A stretch of 64,000 bases of DNA from positions 3,534,001 to 3,598,000 of the forward strand of contig OZ024844.1 in NCBI GenBank assembly GCA_964017145.1, read 5' to 3'. Position 1 is the stretch's first letter. Each line of letters starts with the position of its first letter. The translations under genes were made by a program, and so were the position numbers. Source of the DNA: Agrocybe praecox. Its lineage: Eukaryota > Basidiomycota > Agaricomycetes > Agaricales > Agrocybaceae. This document shows positions 12,579-26,164 of this stretch, one piece after another. Under the pieces are notes generated by a model, which saw only the letters and a list, made by a program, of their open reading frames with translations, made no database searches and had not been told where the DNA came from.

Positions 12579-14250
12579 ATGATGGAATCACGCGATCATA
12601 CCCAAAAACTCCCTGTGGATGTCTGGAGGGAATGCTTTGACTTGCTCACTACGGAGGAATACTTGAGCCTATATCGAACGTCTCGATTCTTCAATGGAAT
12701 TACTACACCCCTGGTGTACAAGAGAATCAAATACGTGTATAACGTCGACATGAAATCACATCATATGGCTCAGCTGACACAACAACTGAAGGCCGTCAAG
12801 AGGCAGGTTCAGCATTTCGTTCATTTGGCTGAAGACGCGTCTCGTTCAACATGGGTGCGGGAATGTCGTTTAGTTTATTCTCAGCACATTCCTGCAAAGG
12901 CCTCTGACGAATGTCGAGAGAACGCTGAGAAGGAATATGCGACATACGTCGAAGCTTTCATAACGCACATCAAGAAGTTCAGTAACCTACGACGAGTCCA
13001 TTTCGAGTTCAATAAGAATATGGACAAGAAAATCATGGGCGCTTTATCTTCCCTTCCCCATCTAGAAGACGTGATTTTGCGTGGGGTGAAGTTTGGAGCT
13101 CACAAGCTACAGCCACGCTTTAATATTCGAAGACTCTGCATCACAAATGGATCCACGGACAGGAACCCAAATAAAACTGCGAAGACGTTGGACATATTTT
13201 CAAATGACTTCCTCGAAGAAATGGACCTTAACTCCTGGGCGTATAGTCCCAAAATCTTTGCCTCTTTGACCGTTCAGGGGAGTTCTAAATGCCTCCGCGA
13301 CTTAAAATTTTCATTGGATCCAAAAGTCGTCGGTATCCTATATAGGTTCCTTGAAACCTGTCCCAACCTCGAGTCCATCCACTGGATGCCTTTCAGCAAG
13401 AAGTATTGGCATGCAGCAGATTTCCCTGCTACGCTTGAACGTTTACCAGCATCCGCCATACCGCGCCTAGAATTCTACTCTGGCCCCAACGTAGGCGCAA
13501 AGGCGTTCATCCCAGGCAGACCTGTGAAAAGGGTGGTATTGAGCAACGAGAAATCAGATAGCCAAGATTGGGTCCATACTCTGCACGCCATCTCCCTCAG
13601 TAAAAGGGCGATCACTTCTCTCAGTATCGAAGGAGTCGATTGTAGTCCCGACTCACTAAGTACCATTGCCGAGAGATTTCCCGAACTTACGAACCTTTGT
13701 TTGGGCTGGGGAAAAGACAATATGTTTACGGGAGAAAACCCCAGCGATGTTCATTCTGATATCAATTCGGCTGGGATCGCCCTTGAGCCTGAAGGACCAA
13801 GCTTGCAACCCAAAGTCTTTCATGCGTCTTATTTGGTACGTGTTTCCTTTTTCCTTTTTCCACACTTACAAACTTTCATCCCAGAGCATCGTTCACTGGG
13901 CAGCGCTTGGAAGGATACAGCTGCCACCGAAGCTCGAGCTACTTCACCTCCTAGGCGATTATCAATTTCGTTTAATCATCGGTACTATGTTGGCCGGCGA
14001 AGAAATCGACGAAGAAATCGACGTTGACTCATTGGACAACAACAACTCTGAGCAACAAGAGGACGCTCACGGCCAACTTTATTCTCTTGCGCAAGCGAAA
14101 TATCTATTTGCTATGTTTTCTGAGCGATACCCAGCTATGGCCACACTGCTTGCTGGAGATAGCGAACATAAACAATTGTCGGATAGACTGGTATGGAGGA
14201 AAGAAGACAATAATTTATGGACATATGTAAATGGGCCTTCTGCGCGATAG
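12579..14250 (+). CDS. F-box/LRR-like protein
   Basis: Two exons (12579..13835 and 13885..14250) encode 540 aa. An F-box at about residues 10-45 reads 'LPVDVWRECFDLLTTEEYLS', with the usual Leu-Pro start and Trp. LRR-like segments follow ('LSSLPHLEDVILRGVKFG', 'FLETCPNLESIHW'). The second exon begins 'SIVHWAALGRIQLPPKLELL' and ends in an acidic, variable tail. The 49-nt intron has a GTACGT donor and a CCCAG acceptor. The decayed gene at 20592-22561 is a clear paralog, sharing 'FIPGRPV(K/T)RV', the '(V/M)HW...LPP' second-exon start and the same intron position. It probably acts as an SCF adaptor; the target is unknown. Confidence 0.82.
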
Positions 14251-14685
14251 AAACTTGTAATTAATAACTTGCATGGCATTTCTTTGCTCGTAATACGTAT
14301 ATTATGTGTAGTTCCTGACCACTTCATACGCCCTGACAATCGAGAAGGATAGGTAACTATATTTAACTATTTGCACTCTTAAATCTAGTCGGTTTACCCC
14401 GTATCTTGACTGTGCAGTGCGAGTACCATCCTTGGAAAAAATTATGAAGGAGGTCCGCCGTATCCGGCATCGTGAATGCGAATGCGGGACCCAGGTAGCT
14501 GATCTCCATATGTCAATTCTCTAAGGCGGCCTGACCTGGAAAGATGACTTGGAGCACATCGGAGGGTGGTTTGAAGTGATACTGATGCCTGTTCCATCTT
14601 CTTTGGGTCATCTGCGCGGTGATGCGCAGCGACATAGGCTTTTCTGTCAGATCGTCTCAGAAAAAAATAGACAACGTGAAAATTG

Positions 14686-14693
14686 TATAAAAA
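14686..14693 (+). promoter_or_regulatory. TATA box
   Basis: TATAAAAA lies about 90 bases before the start codon of the NAD(P)-binding protein at 14779, a usual distance for a fungal TATA element with a short leader. Confidence 0.55.
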
Positions 14694-14778
14694 GTGGAAA
14701 GGAACGACTAAAAGACTTCAATTCAACTCCTACGACTTTACATTTCTCTGCTTCTTATAACAACCGACTTCCCCCACT

Positions 14779-15724
14779 ATGTCTTCTAAACTGAACATCC
14801 TTGCGATTGGAGGCTCCCGACACATAGGCTACCACGCTTCTCTGAGATTCCTTGGTATGTCCTGACAATGATTGTGATATAAGCGTCGAAAAACTGAGAT
14901 TCTGCTTCGTAGATGACGGCGCCACTGTGACGTTCCTTCTAAGAGATCCAAGCTCTATGGACGGAGACCTGCGCATCCAGGAGCACGTCCGATCAGGCAA
15001 AGCTCGTTTGATCAAAGGAGATGGACTGGTTCAGAATGATGTTCGAAACGTCTGGAATGAAGCCTCTGAAGAGGGGCCCGTTGACGTAGTTCTCTTCACG
15101 GTTGGATTTAGTAAGTTTTTGTTATCCATATACACCTATTCAAAGATGCTAATTTGCTCCTTGCAAGCTGGGAAACCATCTTTCCATCTCACAAAAGGCT
15201 TCGTCATTACTCCACAGAATCTTGTCTCCCAGTGCCTGTTGAACCTTTTGTGCGAGATGCCAAAGACCAACCCTATTCCGAAAATTATCGCTTTGTCTAC
15301 CGTCGGAAGTACCAAGTCATCGCGCAAGCAAGCATCTCCGATGTTGAAAGTGCTTTATGGCTATCTCATCCAGTCTCCTATAAAAGACAAGCTGGGCATG
15401 GAGCGCATCATCTATCATTGTGCAGGGTGGAACTGGAACCCGTATGATGGAGAACCCGAAGAAGAAGTCGTAGGAAAGGGATGGAGGCAAATATCAGGCT
15501 TGCCCGCACCTGGTACACTAAGGAATGCCATGGTCGTCCGAGCAGGAGTGTTGACAGACGGTGAATGCCGTGCAGACAGCAAGGGGAGTAAGGCGTACAG
15601 AGTAGCGGAAGGCGAAGTTGGGGGTTATGATATTTCGCGAGAGGATGTTGCCCATTTCATCTTCCAGGCCGTTAAAAACCATTGGAACAAGTACGGCGGC
15701 AGGCAGGTTAGCGTAGCCTATTAA
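14779..15724 (+). CDS. NAD(P)-binding Rossmann protein
   Basis: Three exons (14779..14854, 14913..15110, 15168..15724) encode 276 aa. The N terminus 'MSSKLNILAIGGSRHIGYH' holds a GGSRxIG nucleotide-binding turn after the first beta strand, and 'DDGATVTFLLRDPSS' forms the second strand. The layout fits the atypical short-chain dehydrogenase/NmrA-like group (NAD(P)H-binding, PF13460-type). Later segments are 'IIALSTVGSTKSS' and 'VVRAGVLTDGECRADSKG', where that group contacts the cofactor and substrate. There is no clear YxxxK catalytic pair in the usual place, so it may be a redox sensor or epimerase-like protein rather than a classical dehydrogenase. It ends 15 bases from the end of the convergent COX16 gene. 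Confidence 0.85.
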
Positions 15725-15739
15725 CCTTTTGGTTCAAGC

Positions 15740-16189
15740 CTATTGCTTGGACGGTGGTTCGGTTGGAGGCACACCCCATTCTGGCAATCCTTTTGGTCTT
15801 GGGACCCGCTTTTGCTCCCAGTCATCCGTAGCCGCACTTAATCGCTGAAATTTCGTTTTAGAATAGAAAGTATGACAGAGATAGAAACATACATAATATT
15901 CTTCCCTAATATCGAACTTTTTCCTCTTCTTATCCAACTTTAGTTCTTGCTCTTTCGAGACCTGGTGTAACCATGAGTATAATATCATAATATTCGCACA
16001 GCGTAGATGGCCTACGTTCTTAATCTTCTGGTCATGCATATCATATCGGGTTTGAGTGAATGTCGTCAGTCCAAACGATGCAGCCACCATGAGGACTATG
16101 AATGGGATACCGAACGCGCTTGGATGTTTGCGCACGAACTGGTTAAGAGACCTAGGCGCCTTGAAAGTTTTGGCAGTAAATACGGCCAT
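15740..16189 (-). CDS. COX16: cytochrome c oxidase assembly protein COX16
   Basis: Three exons (16189..16016, 15961..15893, 15844..15740) encode 115 aa. The protein has a short basic N terminus, one transmembrane helix ('FGIPFIVLMVAASFGLTTF', about residues 26-44), the family block 'TRYDMHDQKIK', then 'FDIREEYYRL' and 'DDWEQKRVPRPKG'. These match COX16, an inner-membrane factor needed for assembly of complex IV (copper delivery and joining of the COX1 and COX2 modules). Length and single helix agree with the family. The gene faces the adenylosuccinate synthetase gene across a 289-bp divergent promoter region. Confidence 0.95.
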   Translation of the reverse strand: MAVFTAKTFKAPRSLNQFVRKHPSAFGIPFIVLMVAASFGLTTFTQTRYDMHDQKIKNVGHLRCANIMILYSWLHQVSKEQELKLDKKRKKFDIREEYYVCFYLCHTFYSKTKFQRLSAATDDWEQKRVPRPKGLPEWGVPPTEPPSKQ

Positions 16190-16478
16190 AATGCCAGTAC
16201 TACTAGAAGAATTTGGTCAAGACGCGGTGCAGCAGCGCCAAGCAGTCTTGCGCGGGAAAAAGAGCAAGCGAGCGGAGTTTGATTCGGCAGATTACGGCCG
16301 ATGGAGCAATTTAAGGATCGCCGCAAGCGATTTCAAAGATAAAATGGCTTCCTCTCTTACTTTCGCCGAGAGCTCCTCGTTTTTGCGATATTTGGGCTAC
16401 AAAGCTCGTTTTATTGCCCGTTATACTAGATAAGTTCTTTGCAAGTACTTCCAGGCTATCTCCAGCCAACCAACGGTT
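16190..16478. promoter_or_regulatory. bidirectional promoter region, COX16 / ADE12
   Basis: Only 289 bases separate the two divergent start codons, so both promoters must lie here or overlap the transcripts. No TATA box is evident in either direction, as is common for housekeeping genes. Confidence 0.6.
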
Positions 16479-18171
<1,693 letters not shown>

Positions 18172-18670
18172 AAACATGTGACGAACAGTGGTAGTGAGGA
18201 CGAACGAACCAGAAAGGACAATACACTATAAACGAGGTTTTGGAAATATGTGCGATCGAATAAATGAAAGGACTGGACACTACATTATATCTATATCGGA
18301 GTAATTTATCTTCTTGTAACGTAAATTAAATCGATTTGATTTTTGTATTTGAGAATTTCGGTTGAACGCTTGTTCAAGTTTCCATGCAGTAAAATCGTTG
18401 CTAAATAAAGTAATTATTTCCAATTTCGGACGCCAATCGCGAGTATTGATGGGGTTGGTGATATTACAAAAAGCTTACAAGCAGAAAAACTACTTTACGG
18501 CTTGTAAATAAATTACATATACAAGTGCTAATACACGCATAGAAAAAGGACGACAATACAGTAAACAAATTATCCAGGAAAATATGAAGGATATAAATAA
18601 CATGAGCACTAAATTATAGCTCTATCAACAAGAACAAGAGATCCAATAACAAAAAGAGGGTTGCATATGG
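18172..18670. other. convergent 3' intergenic region
   Basis: AT-rich, about 500 bases between the ends of ADE12 and the minus-strand gene beyond. It probably holds both polyadenylation regions; no gene seen. Confidence 0.4.
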
Positions 18671-19450
18671 TTAGATATTTTTGTTTCGCAGACGAAACTT
18701 GGAATAGTAGTAGGGCGGCGGACTGAGCGCAATTGGTATGATTTCAGACTCGTCAGGCTCGATGATGTATGGGGGTTGGTATGAAGAACTAGTCCGTGGT
18801 AGGCACCAGTCATGGATATGTTCCATTCCAAAATCAGGGACAAAATCCCCAGATGAATTTTTGTGTAGGAAACGAAGGAAAGGGGGTCGATCACATTGTG
18901 ACGTAGCACCAGAAATGGAGGTGACACCTGAGGCTAATGAGCCACGTCGGATAGGAGCGTCTCCAGGGTTTGATTCACCCTTTTGGTGTTCTATTTCGTG
19001 GATGTTGGCGATGATTTTACCTCTGCGCGAGTTATCTGGCTATCGCAAACAAAAGCGTGAACTCTTAGCACAGTTGTCAAGGATGAAACAGCATAGAGGA
19101 CATACCGATTCTTGTTCTACCTCCTTTTCCACGACAACAGCTTCTGCGATGAGGGATTGCTCAGAAAGCGCGGTCTTCAAGCCTAAGTCTAGGACTGTAA
19201 GATCGGACGTTGGCTGGAGTGTAGTTGTACTTGGTGCATCGAGTGGTAGGCCTGTGGCGGTTCGGCCAGGTTGGTGTATAAGATAGTCCAGTCTCAGTGA
19301 TTTCCGGACGACCGTCTTGAATCTCTTCCTACCCGAAGACGGATCGTTACTCAGAGAGAACATCCGTGGTATGAACGGCATAGAATCGTCGTGGATTCTA
19401 GAAGAGGGCGATCCAGAAGAGTAACGGTCCAATATTAGTTTTCTGTACAT
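18671..19450 (-). CDS. protein of unknown function
   Basis: Two exons (19450..19106 and 19039..18671) encode 237 aa in a clean frame. The exon junction is a GTATGT donor with a GATAG acceptor and a 66-nt intron. The protein is hydrophilic, with 'FKTVVRKSLRLDYL' near residue 45, an acidic stretch 'EAVVVEKEVEQES', then 'RRGKIIANIHEIEHQKGE' and a tyrosine/proline tail 'PPPYYYSKFRLRNKNI'. I see no signal peptide, membrane helix or known domain. Start 19450 is the first in-frame ATG; an upstream exon cannot be excluded, because a GGTGAG donor lies at 19505, but the frame before it carries a stop. Function unknown. Confidence 0.6.
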
Positions 19451-20591
19451 CCGCCACGAAGTTCAGGACAAGAGTAATTATGCAGAAGCCGCAAAATCCA
19501 CTCACCTAGATTAGAATACACGGTAGTGTGTGTTGATGGTGCGGCCTTTCCTTCTCAGTAATCAAGACTAAGGTGGGGGTAGAACGATGCTGGCGACCAC
19601 TTTGACATGGAATAGAATCCTGAAGAAACACAGCAACAGCGGAGGAAATCCGAGACATGGTGCTTTCTAAATGAATGGTCGAACGGACTGTCTCTATATG
19701 GAATCGGTTTAGGCTCCGTGGTGACAAAGTCCTGTAGTCAATCCTTTGATTCCCTTGTTCCAGACTATAAGCCATAGTACTCAAAGTGTGCCATAAGATA
19801 TTCATGGCGATCGTGGCCCCATTAAGGTTGTCAACGGTAGCCAGAACGGTTACAGGGCGGCGAATGAAGTCAATGTTATTGACGGCATTGTGGCTTTTGT
19901 CACTTCATGTCGTATCCTAAATGACTTGTTAGGATAACTTGTAAAAAGACATAGCAACTATCAAGAGAAGTAGCATCGACACATGAGTTAAGGGAACGAG
20001 GAGGCAGATCGCGTCGCGTTCCCTGTGTATAAATTTATTTAAACCCCGCCAAAGTCGATGCAGATTATAAAACCAAGATTCAACTTTATAAAGGCCCTTG
20101 TGATGATAACGGTGAAGTTCGATATATAAACAGCTAGTCCTTGACAAATTCCTAGCTTTCCAGGGTCTAACACTCCTGACGTTGATTTCTTTGATCAGTG
20201 ATAACCAGACAAAAGATAGATACTCATACTTAGGGCTGGGCAGCGACCAACGTGTATCTGAATACAGCTACCATACCAAATTGTTTTAACTTGGTAGATA
20301 ACGCGAAGACATTCACAAGTTCTTTTATCCAGAAAACGAATCCGTAGAATTTGTCGAAGGAGGAGAAACCTCCGTAGTCTTACATTCAATTTAAAATACT
20401 ACCCGACGCCGTCATATCCCACGCCATAAACCCTCGAAGATGATTACAAGAAACACGGAATGCTTTTATCGATAACGGTTCGCTAATGTGTGATTGGAAT
20501 GACCCGTTTTTGATTGACGGAGGAGAGAATGTGGCTGGCAAAACTTTGGCGCTGCATGAAGTACAATTCCATCCTGACTACAGCTGCCTCC
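19451..20591. other. gene-poor stretch
   Basis: About 1.1 kb between two minus-strand loci. Only short, unconvincing open frames on either strand. It should include the promoter of the gene at 18671-19450. Confidence 0.4.
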
Positions 20592-22561
20592 TTAGACTTC
20601 GCACTCCACCCATGCCGAATGAGAGGGTTGTGTCCATTGCTCTGCGACAATGCGACAAAAACGATGTCGTGCATCTTCTGAATACACTGAAACCGCCGAT
20701 TCCGTTCGGCTCTCGCAGCGCCTGCGCCTCCGTACGTGAATGAGGGAACTGAGCAAGCAATAAGAGCGGGAAAGAATTGGGTGCTTTAGGCGTGGATGTA
20801 TAACTTCGACCGGTTCGGTCCTCGAGTAATCCCACTCTCCTAAATCATCTTTTTTTTTTTTCCATGGCACATCTTTTGTAAATCCACGCCCAACACGCAA
20901 ATTCTCCAACGTCGGATAGTCTCCAGAAATCTTGGAGAGAATTGTATGCGCTTCAGACAGTGAGTGTTCAAAATTAGCTTCGCGCCAGGTTTGGCATTCC
21001 TTCTCGTAGTTAATGTTCCGCCTGTGATCTTCGTCCGTATCGTTGAGTAGTTCAGCGAAGCTCTTCAAACCGAAAAAGGGGTCGCCACGCAGATAAAGCG
21101 ACTCCAAGTACGGGGGAAGTCTCAGCTTATTCAAGGATATCCAATGCATGAACCGCTGTGGTAGACGATTAAGAGTTCGATGAATTCGGATTTAGAAAAG
21201 GAGATAAATATACCATATATAGCGCATGTTGCGCAGGGGTCTGCAGCAAGTCTTCCCCCTCAGATCTCAGGACTCGCTGACCTTGCATCGTCGATTTATG
21301 CAGCTAAGTCCTGGGAATTATCTTCCGAGTCACTGTCATAGGGGTCGTCGCTGGAAAAAGTTCAAATTCTTCTCCTTCGGCTAGGTGGAAAGACAGATGG
21401 AGGAGGTGAGGGGAAAGCTGCGCGATCATACCCAAGGCATGCTGATCACATATCAAGTATCTCATATCCAGGTGCATAATCGGACCTATGCTCTGTGAGA
21501 TCAAAAGGAAAGCGTCGTCATCTTCACCCTCGCCGAACATCATATATGGTACCGGAACAGGCTTATAGCAGAGGTCCAGACTGACTCTCGTGACAGGGCG
21601 GCCAGGTATAAATGTTTTCGCGGCCAGAAGTGGTCCAATACAAGTCGACAAGCGCGGAACTGTAGTGTCCGGTAGGGGTGAAAGGGTGGCCAATCTCGGC
21701 GTCTATCATGCTTGCGATGCCTGTAATCAGACTTGAAGGCGATGTTGGTGATATTTGGGCATTTGGCAAGGAACGAATAAAGATCTCGCACATCATTCCC
21801 GCAGAGGCTGAAGGATAGCGACGTTAAATGGGTTGCACAACCCTGGTCCTTGAGCGCAACAGATGTTTTTGAAGCGTATATGTTGGTAGAGAGCATAAGC
21901 TTTTCCACCCTCTCGTTCGACAGAATCTTCAAAGACTTTATAGCGCGAATAGGATCGTTGTCAGGACCGGGGTTACAGATGCTAAATTCTTTGAGGTGCA
22001 ATAAACGCTTGAGTTCACGCGTAGCGCCGAATTGTGCGTTGATAAGGACAACTCTCTCCAAGGAAGGAAGAGATGCCAGCGTAGCCAGGATCTTCATATC
22101 CACATTTCTGTGACTATTATCGGTGCCAATGATGGATACCGGCTGCAAGTTTCCGAAAGGCCAATATTGTCTCTGAAGGTTTTCGAAAAGTCTGCATATG
22201 CCTTCTTGCTTATATCTTGTAGTTGCTTCGTCTTGAAGAAACTGGGGCAATCGAATAGGAACTTGAATTCACGGACAAGGGGGGCGTATGCCGCGTTGTT
22301 CGCCAATCCAACCAGGTTTGACATCGTGATGTCGTTTTAATGCATGAGGAATTCAGTTCCATTAAAGCTGTATACCAGCATATTGGAAGCATAGGTAATC
22401 GACCCCAAGAGAAATGGGAGGCAGACGCCATGAAAGAAACGACAGGTCAGGGCCAAGTTTTTGTGCGTTTCTCTTGGAAGAAACGAGAAACATTGTCTCC
22501 AAATCCCGACGGGAAAGGTATAAGAGGTTGAAGATGCGATAAATTTTCCTTTTGTTGACAT
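20592..22561 (-). pseudogene. F-box/LRR gene, broken
   Basis: A paralog of the gene at 12579, on the opposite strand and no longer intact. The F-box head 'FPVGIWRQCFSFLPRETHK' starts at 22561. The frame meets an in-frame TAA at about 22337, after 'GTEFLMH', and continues in the same frame as 'MSNLVGLANNAAYAPLVRE'. A frame change is needed near 22170 to reach 'ILATLASLPSLERVVLI'. Another near 21700 is needed to reach 'AAKTFIPGRPVTRVSL'. The second exon (from about 21166) starts '(F)MHWISLNKLRLPPYLESL' and runs to about 20592, extending past the length of the intact paralog. Coding traces remain strong, so the loss is probably recent. Sequencing error could explain one break but hardly three. 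Confidence 0.75.
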
Positions 22562-23107
22562 TCGTTAACTTGCTTTATGAAAATACAGATAAAAGAAGCA
22601 TACCGTTATGCGGATTCATCAGAGACAAGGAGTAATGTGCAGAACAGATAGAGTTTGAGACAAGACGAAAGCACGACTCATGCTGGTTTCATTGTTGTCG
22701 GAAATTTGAGACAACGACATTGTGTTGATGTTTCTGCATTGACCCTTTGACAATGGAAGACAACTGGAAGGTATGGGGCTTGTCGAAGTTTCTAGGAACA
22801 ATTGCGTATCTTTCGCGGTCACAATATCGTTTCAAAAAAGAAAAAAAGGGCGTGTAGAAGTTCTATCTTCCAATCGTACAGAATCATAGGAAAATTATAA
22901 ACTGGGAATGAGATATGATAACATTGATAAAAGCTGTTGGAAAGTTTGTGTTGGTTTGTGTACAAGCCTAGGCCCTAATGGGCGTTACATAAGCGTTACG
23001 TGTTTGTGACATTCCCGAACTAGTATCGTTACTCCCGCCACCTCTGTTGGAAAAAGAAAATTCAGTTTTTTCAAGAGACCCCAAGGACCTCGATCGCTGG
23101 ATAAGAA
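22562..23107. other. divergent intergenic region
   Basis: About 545 bases between the broken F-box gene (-) and the Q-rich gene (+). No gene seen; expected to hold the promoter of the Q-rich gene. Confidence 0.4.
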
Positions 23108-24701
23108 ATGTCGCAGCAACATATTCAGCATCATCATCAAACGCAGTATGTGCATTATAATCCCCCGACGTCGCATATACAGCAACAACCTTTACAACAA
23201 CCTTTACAACAACAACAGCAGCAGCAGCAGCAACAGCACACGATAACCCATATCGCACCTCAGGACACTCAACACCAGCAGATACAGCAACGCCCAACTT
23301 CAGTGGCTGAACAGACTGGTCAGGGTCAGCAACAACCTCAGGCTAGTGGGTCGGGGTCGGCCCATCCGCTGATAGCAAGAGGAGACTGGACGAAAGACTT
23401 GGTTCAATTAGCGAAAACAGCCGAGCTGAAGTACGTGATTTATTTTTGCTTGATTCTCAGTCTGGATGGAGAAAGAAGAGAACGTGTTGGAAAACTCTTG
23501 ATTGGCGCCCTTTGTAGACGCCATGTTACTTCATTTTCGTCTCGGCACGTTGGTATTCAACTTGTTGTCAGGAACTGGCGACATATCACTCCTTTGGAAA
23601 AGGGTCATGATTGTAATTAACGACCTAAACACTAACAACCCCTTGGATTATTCTTATCTGCGAGCGAAGATTCAATATCTTTTGCTTTGATTATTATCAC
23701 ATCCAACAATGGGACGGGTTTTGATGTCTATGTAGACCTTTGGGGGTCTAACTGCTTTTCGGGGATTGATATCTGTTTCCATGGACTTGCGTTGACTTTC
23801 TTGGTGATCCATTTTCAATAGAAAACATGCCTTGACATTGCAACTCCATACCGCACATATTCTGTCTGCGCATGCATCCCTCGAACAAAAAGCAAAGGCT
23901 ATAGAAGACCTGCGAGAGCAAAAAAACAAGTAAACCATTTTCTTGTTTGTCGTGTTATGTATAACACTGATTCGTACCTTTTTCTAGACTGGAAAGCGAG
24001 CGTTCGCGGCTACTAAATTCTCTCCGCGAGGTGCTTTCTTTCTGACCTTCGTTGACTATACACTCATATCTCTCGATCATCGCGTAGATTAACGAAGACC
24101 GTGATAAAGTAAGATCTGGTTCTGACATTTATATGTTCCATTTTGAGTTTATAACATCGTTAGGTTGACATGATGCAGGCATCCCTAGAAAAAGAGTGAA
24201 CAATGCATCTTTATCATTTGAAGGATGCTCAGCTAATGCAGGTTTCAAGATGCACTGAGACACGGACCAAAATCGACACTTTGACAAAAACAGACTATGC
24301 AGTAGCCAAAGCTGATGTCGACCGCCTACGGGCAGAATTAGGACAACCGCCATTGCCCAGTTTGCAAAGCACGCTGGATGAAAAAACATCACAGTTGGTC
24401 TTTCTTCTTCCATATATTGCTTTCGTCATGGAAAATCTCTAATTACCCTTTTTATACTTCTTTCAGGTATCTGAACGAACGTCGCCTCAACGGCAATGAA
24501 AATCAAAACCAAGCGACTACCTCTCAAATTCCAATCACCTCCGCTCAGAGAAGTACGCCCGGCGCGTCTTCTGCTACACCAAACAATAAGCGTAGCGCTC
24601 CTCCTGCTCCCACTTCTCATGATGGTCAAGCAAAACGACCCAGGGGACGACCGAAAGGTAGCAAAAATAAGACCAAAACTTCACCCAATGATGGTGAATG
24701 A
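23108..24701 (+). CDS. Q-rich coiled-coil protein with AT-hook
   Basis: Seven exons (23108..23430, 23822..23929, 23988..24030, 24088..24108, 24164..24195, 24250..24393, 24467..24701) encode 301 aa. The N-terminal 75 residues are rich in Gln and His, with an uninterrupted polyQ run. A central coiled coil follows, built across tiny exons ('LEQKAKAIEDLREQKNK', 'SERSRLLNSLREINEDRDK', 'VDRLRAELGQPPLPS'). The C terminus has an AT-hook-like motif, 'KRPRGRPKGSKNKTK'. This suggests a nuclear DNA-associated protein, perhaps a chromatin or transcription cofactor; I recognise no ortholog. The first intron is unusually long (391 nt), and one acceptor (AAG at 24249) is non-standard; both are the weak points of the model. 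Confidence 0.72.
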
Positions 24702-26021
24702 AGTTTCGAGGCAGTTGTGATACGGACTTGTTGTGCTTGAAGTTAAACCAACTTTCGTTTGCCATAGAGACCTATCATCAAGTATTTAAAAAAACTCTTG
24801 TGTCTGTAGTGCGTCCTAACTACTACCACTACTTGCCATGCGATGTATACCATACATACCTTTTGTCGCTGATCTTGGTGTTGTAAATTTTTTCTCGTTC
24901 TTGAGCTCTTTTGTAATTTCCCCCCAGACATGCTAATAATTGTACATTTCCACCCAATTTCCAGAATATAAATGGACTTGCATACCCGCCCTCATGCCGA
25001 GGCCCTAAGCTGCTTAGTAGATTCGTTCCTTTCCTCTTGATGTTGAATGATTGGTTGAAAATTGAAATTCGATCGGTAAAGGATGAAGTTACGCTGTGCA
25101 GTAATATATATGTGATGCAAGCATCTACATCGACTTCTTACCGCCATGATGATGATGATCTCTGACAATCACTGCGAGTATGTGTGCGCTGAAGATCCTT
25201 CAGTGCCAAGGGTGACCGGGTATTACTCGCCACATGTGAGGCCTTGAGGGGCAAAACTCGGTAAAGGACTGGGGTAAATGCCCAACGGACTGAAGGCAGG
25301 AAGAACCGTACCGCCCATTCGGGTGTGTAGGATTTCCCTACCATTCTAGTGTCCGTATTGCGAAAACTGAAACCCGACACAGGCGGCTAACAACAAGTAA
25401 TTCTTGCATGACCGAGGGATGGATGAGTACGTATTTCATTGATCATCGCAATATTTGCATGATTTCCTCTTTTCCAAGTTGCAGCTTCGCGTCCACCTCA
25501 GTTTACTGGTATCTGGTTGTTAGGACCGGAATCAAGGATCTTCCAGTGGAATTTCATAGCCTTCTCTCTCTTTCTCCAACTACTTTGAAGGGCTGTTCCT
25601 AACACAGGGGCATGGCAATGATATGTCGCAGTGCGAGTACTCCGGAAGCTATTTACGTCACGCAGTCTCCGCCCAAGTCCACGAAGTGTTTCAGCATGAA
25701 TAGCGCATGAAAGTCTCCAAAATAGGAAGGTAGTTTTTCCCCAAAACTTACCCCGATGCTATGCAATCGTCGTTGATGGTGGTTTTTTGTATGCTACTTT
25801 AATCAAAGGAGAATCTCTGCTGTGAGCAAAGCTCTATATGCTTTGCGTAACACTGTTTATAACAACTTTTCATCGCAGATTTGTTTGAAATGAGAAGGAA
25901 TTACAACAAATTTTTACGCGTGGGTGGGCATGACAACTTGGCTTGCGACATGATTCCACAGGCCCATCTTTGATTTTAGCCTTGGATTATGATAGACTCG
26001 GCAAAATCCAGGGGCCAGGAG
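24702..26021. other. gene-poor stretch
   Basis: About 1.3 kb with no supported gene on either strand. The longest open frame (about 80 codons, minus strand, 25138-25380) has neither family resemblance nor splice partners. The 3' part is the upstream region of the secreted repeat protein. Confidence 0.4.
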
Positions 26022-26029
26022 TATATAAA
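26022..26029 (+). promoter_or_regulatory. TATA box
   Basis: TATATAAA, 136 bases before the start codon at 26165. A clear TATA box fits a strongly or inducibly expressed secreted protein gene, in contrast to the TATA-less housekeeping genes nearby. Confidence 0.65.
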
Positions 26030-26164
26030 CACGCAAGCCATGATTGCGTTTCTCCAGCTGGCCTCATCCTACCAACACCCCCAAAACACATCCATAACTT
26101 TTAGCGTAGAACGCTTCCAGAAAACTCAACCAACTACTTCCTATTTCAAAACACATAAATAATC

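Noticed and set aside
25138..25380. 80-codon minus-strand frame in the gap before the secreted repeat gene
   Set aside because: No splice partners, no signal or motif, and length expected by chance at this base composition.
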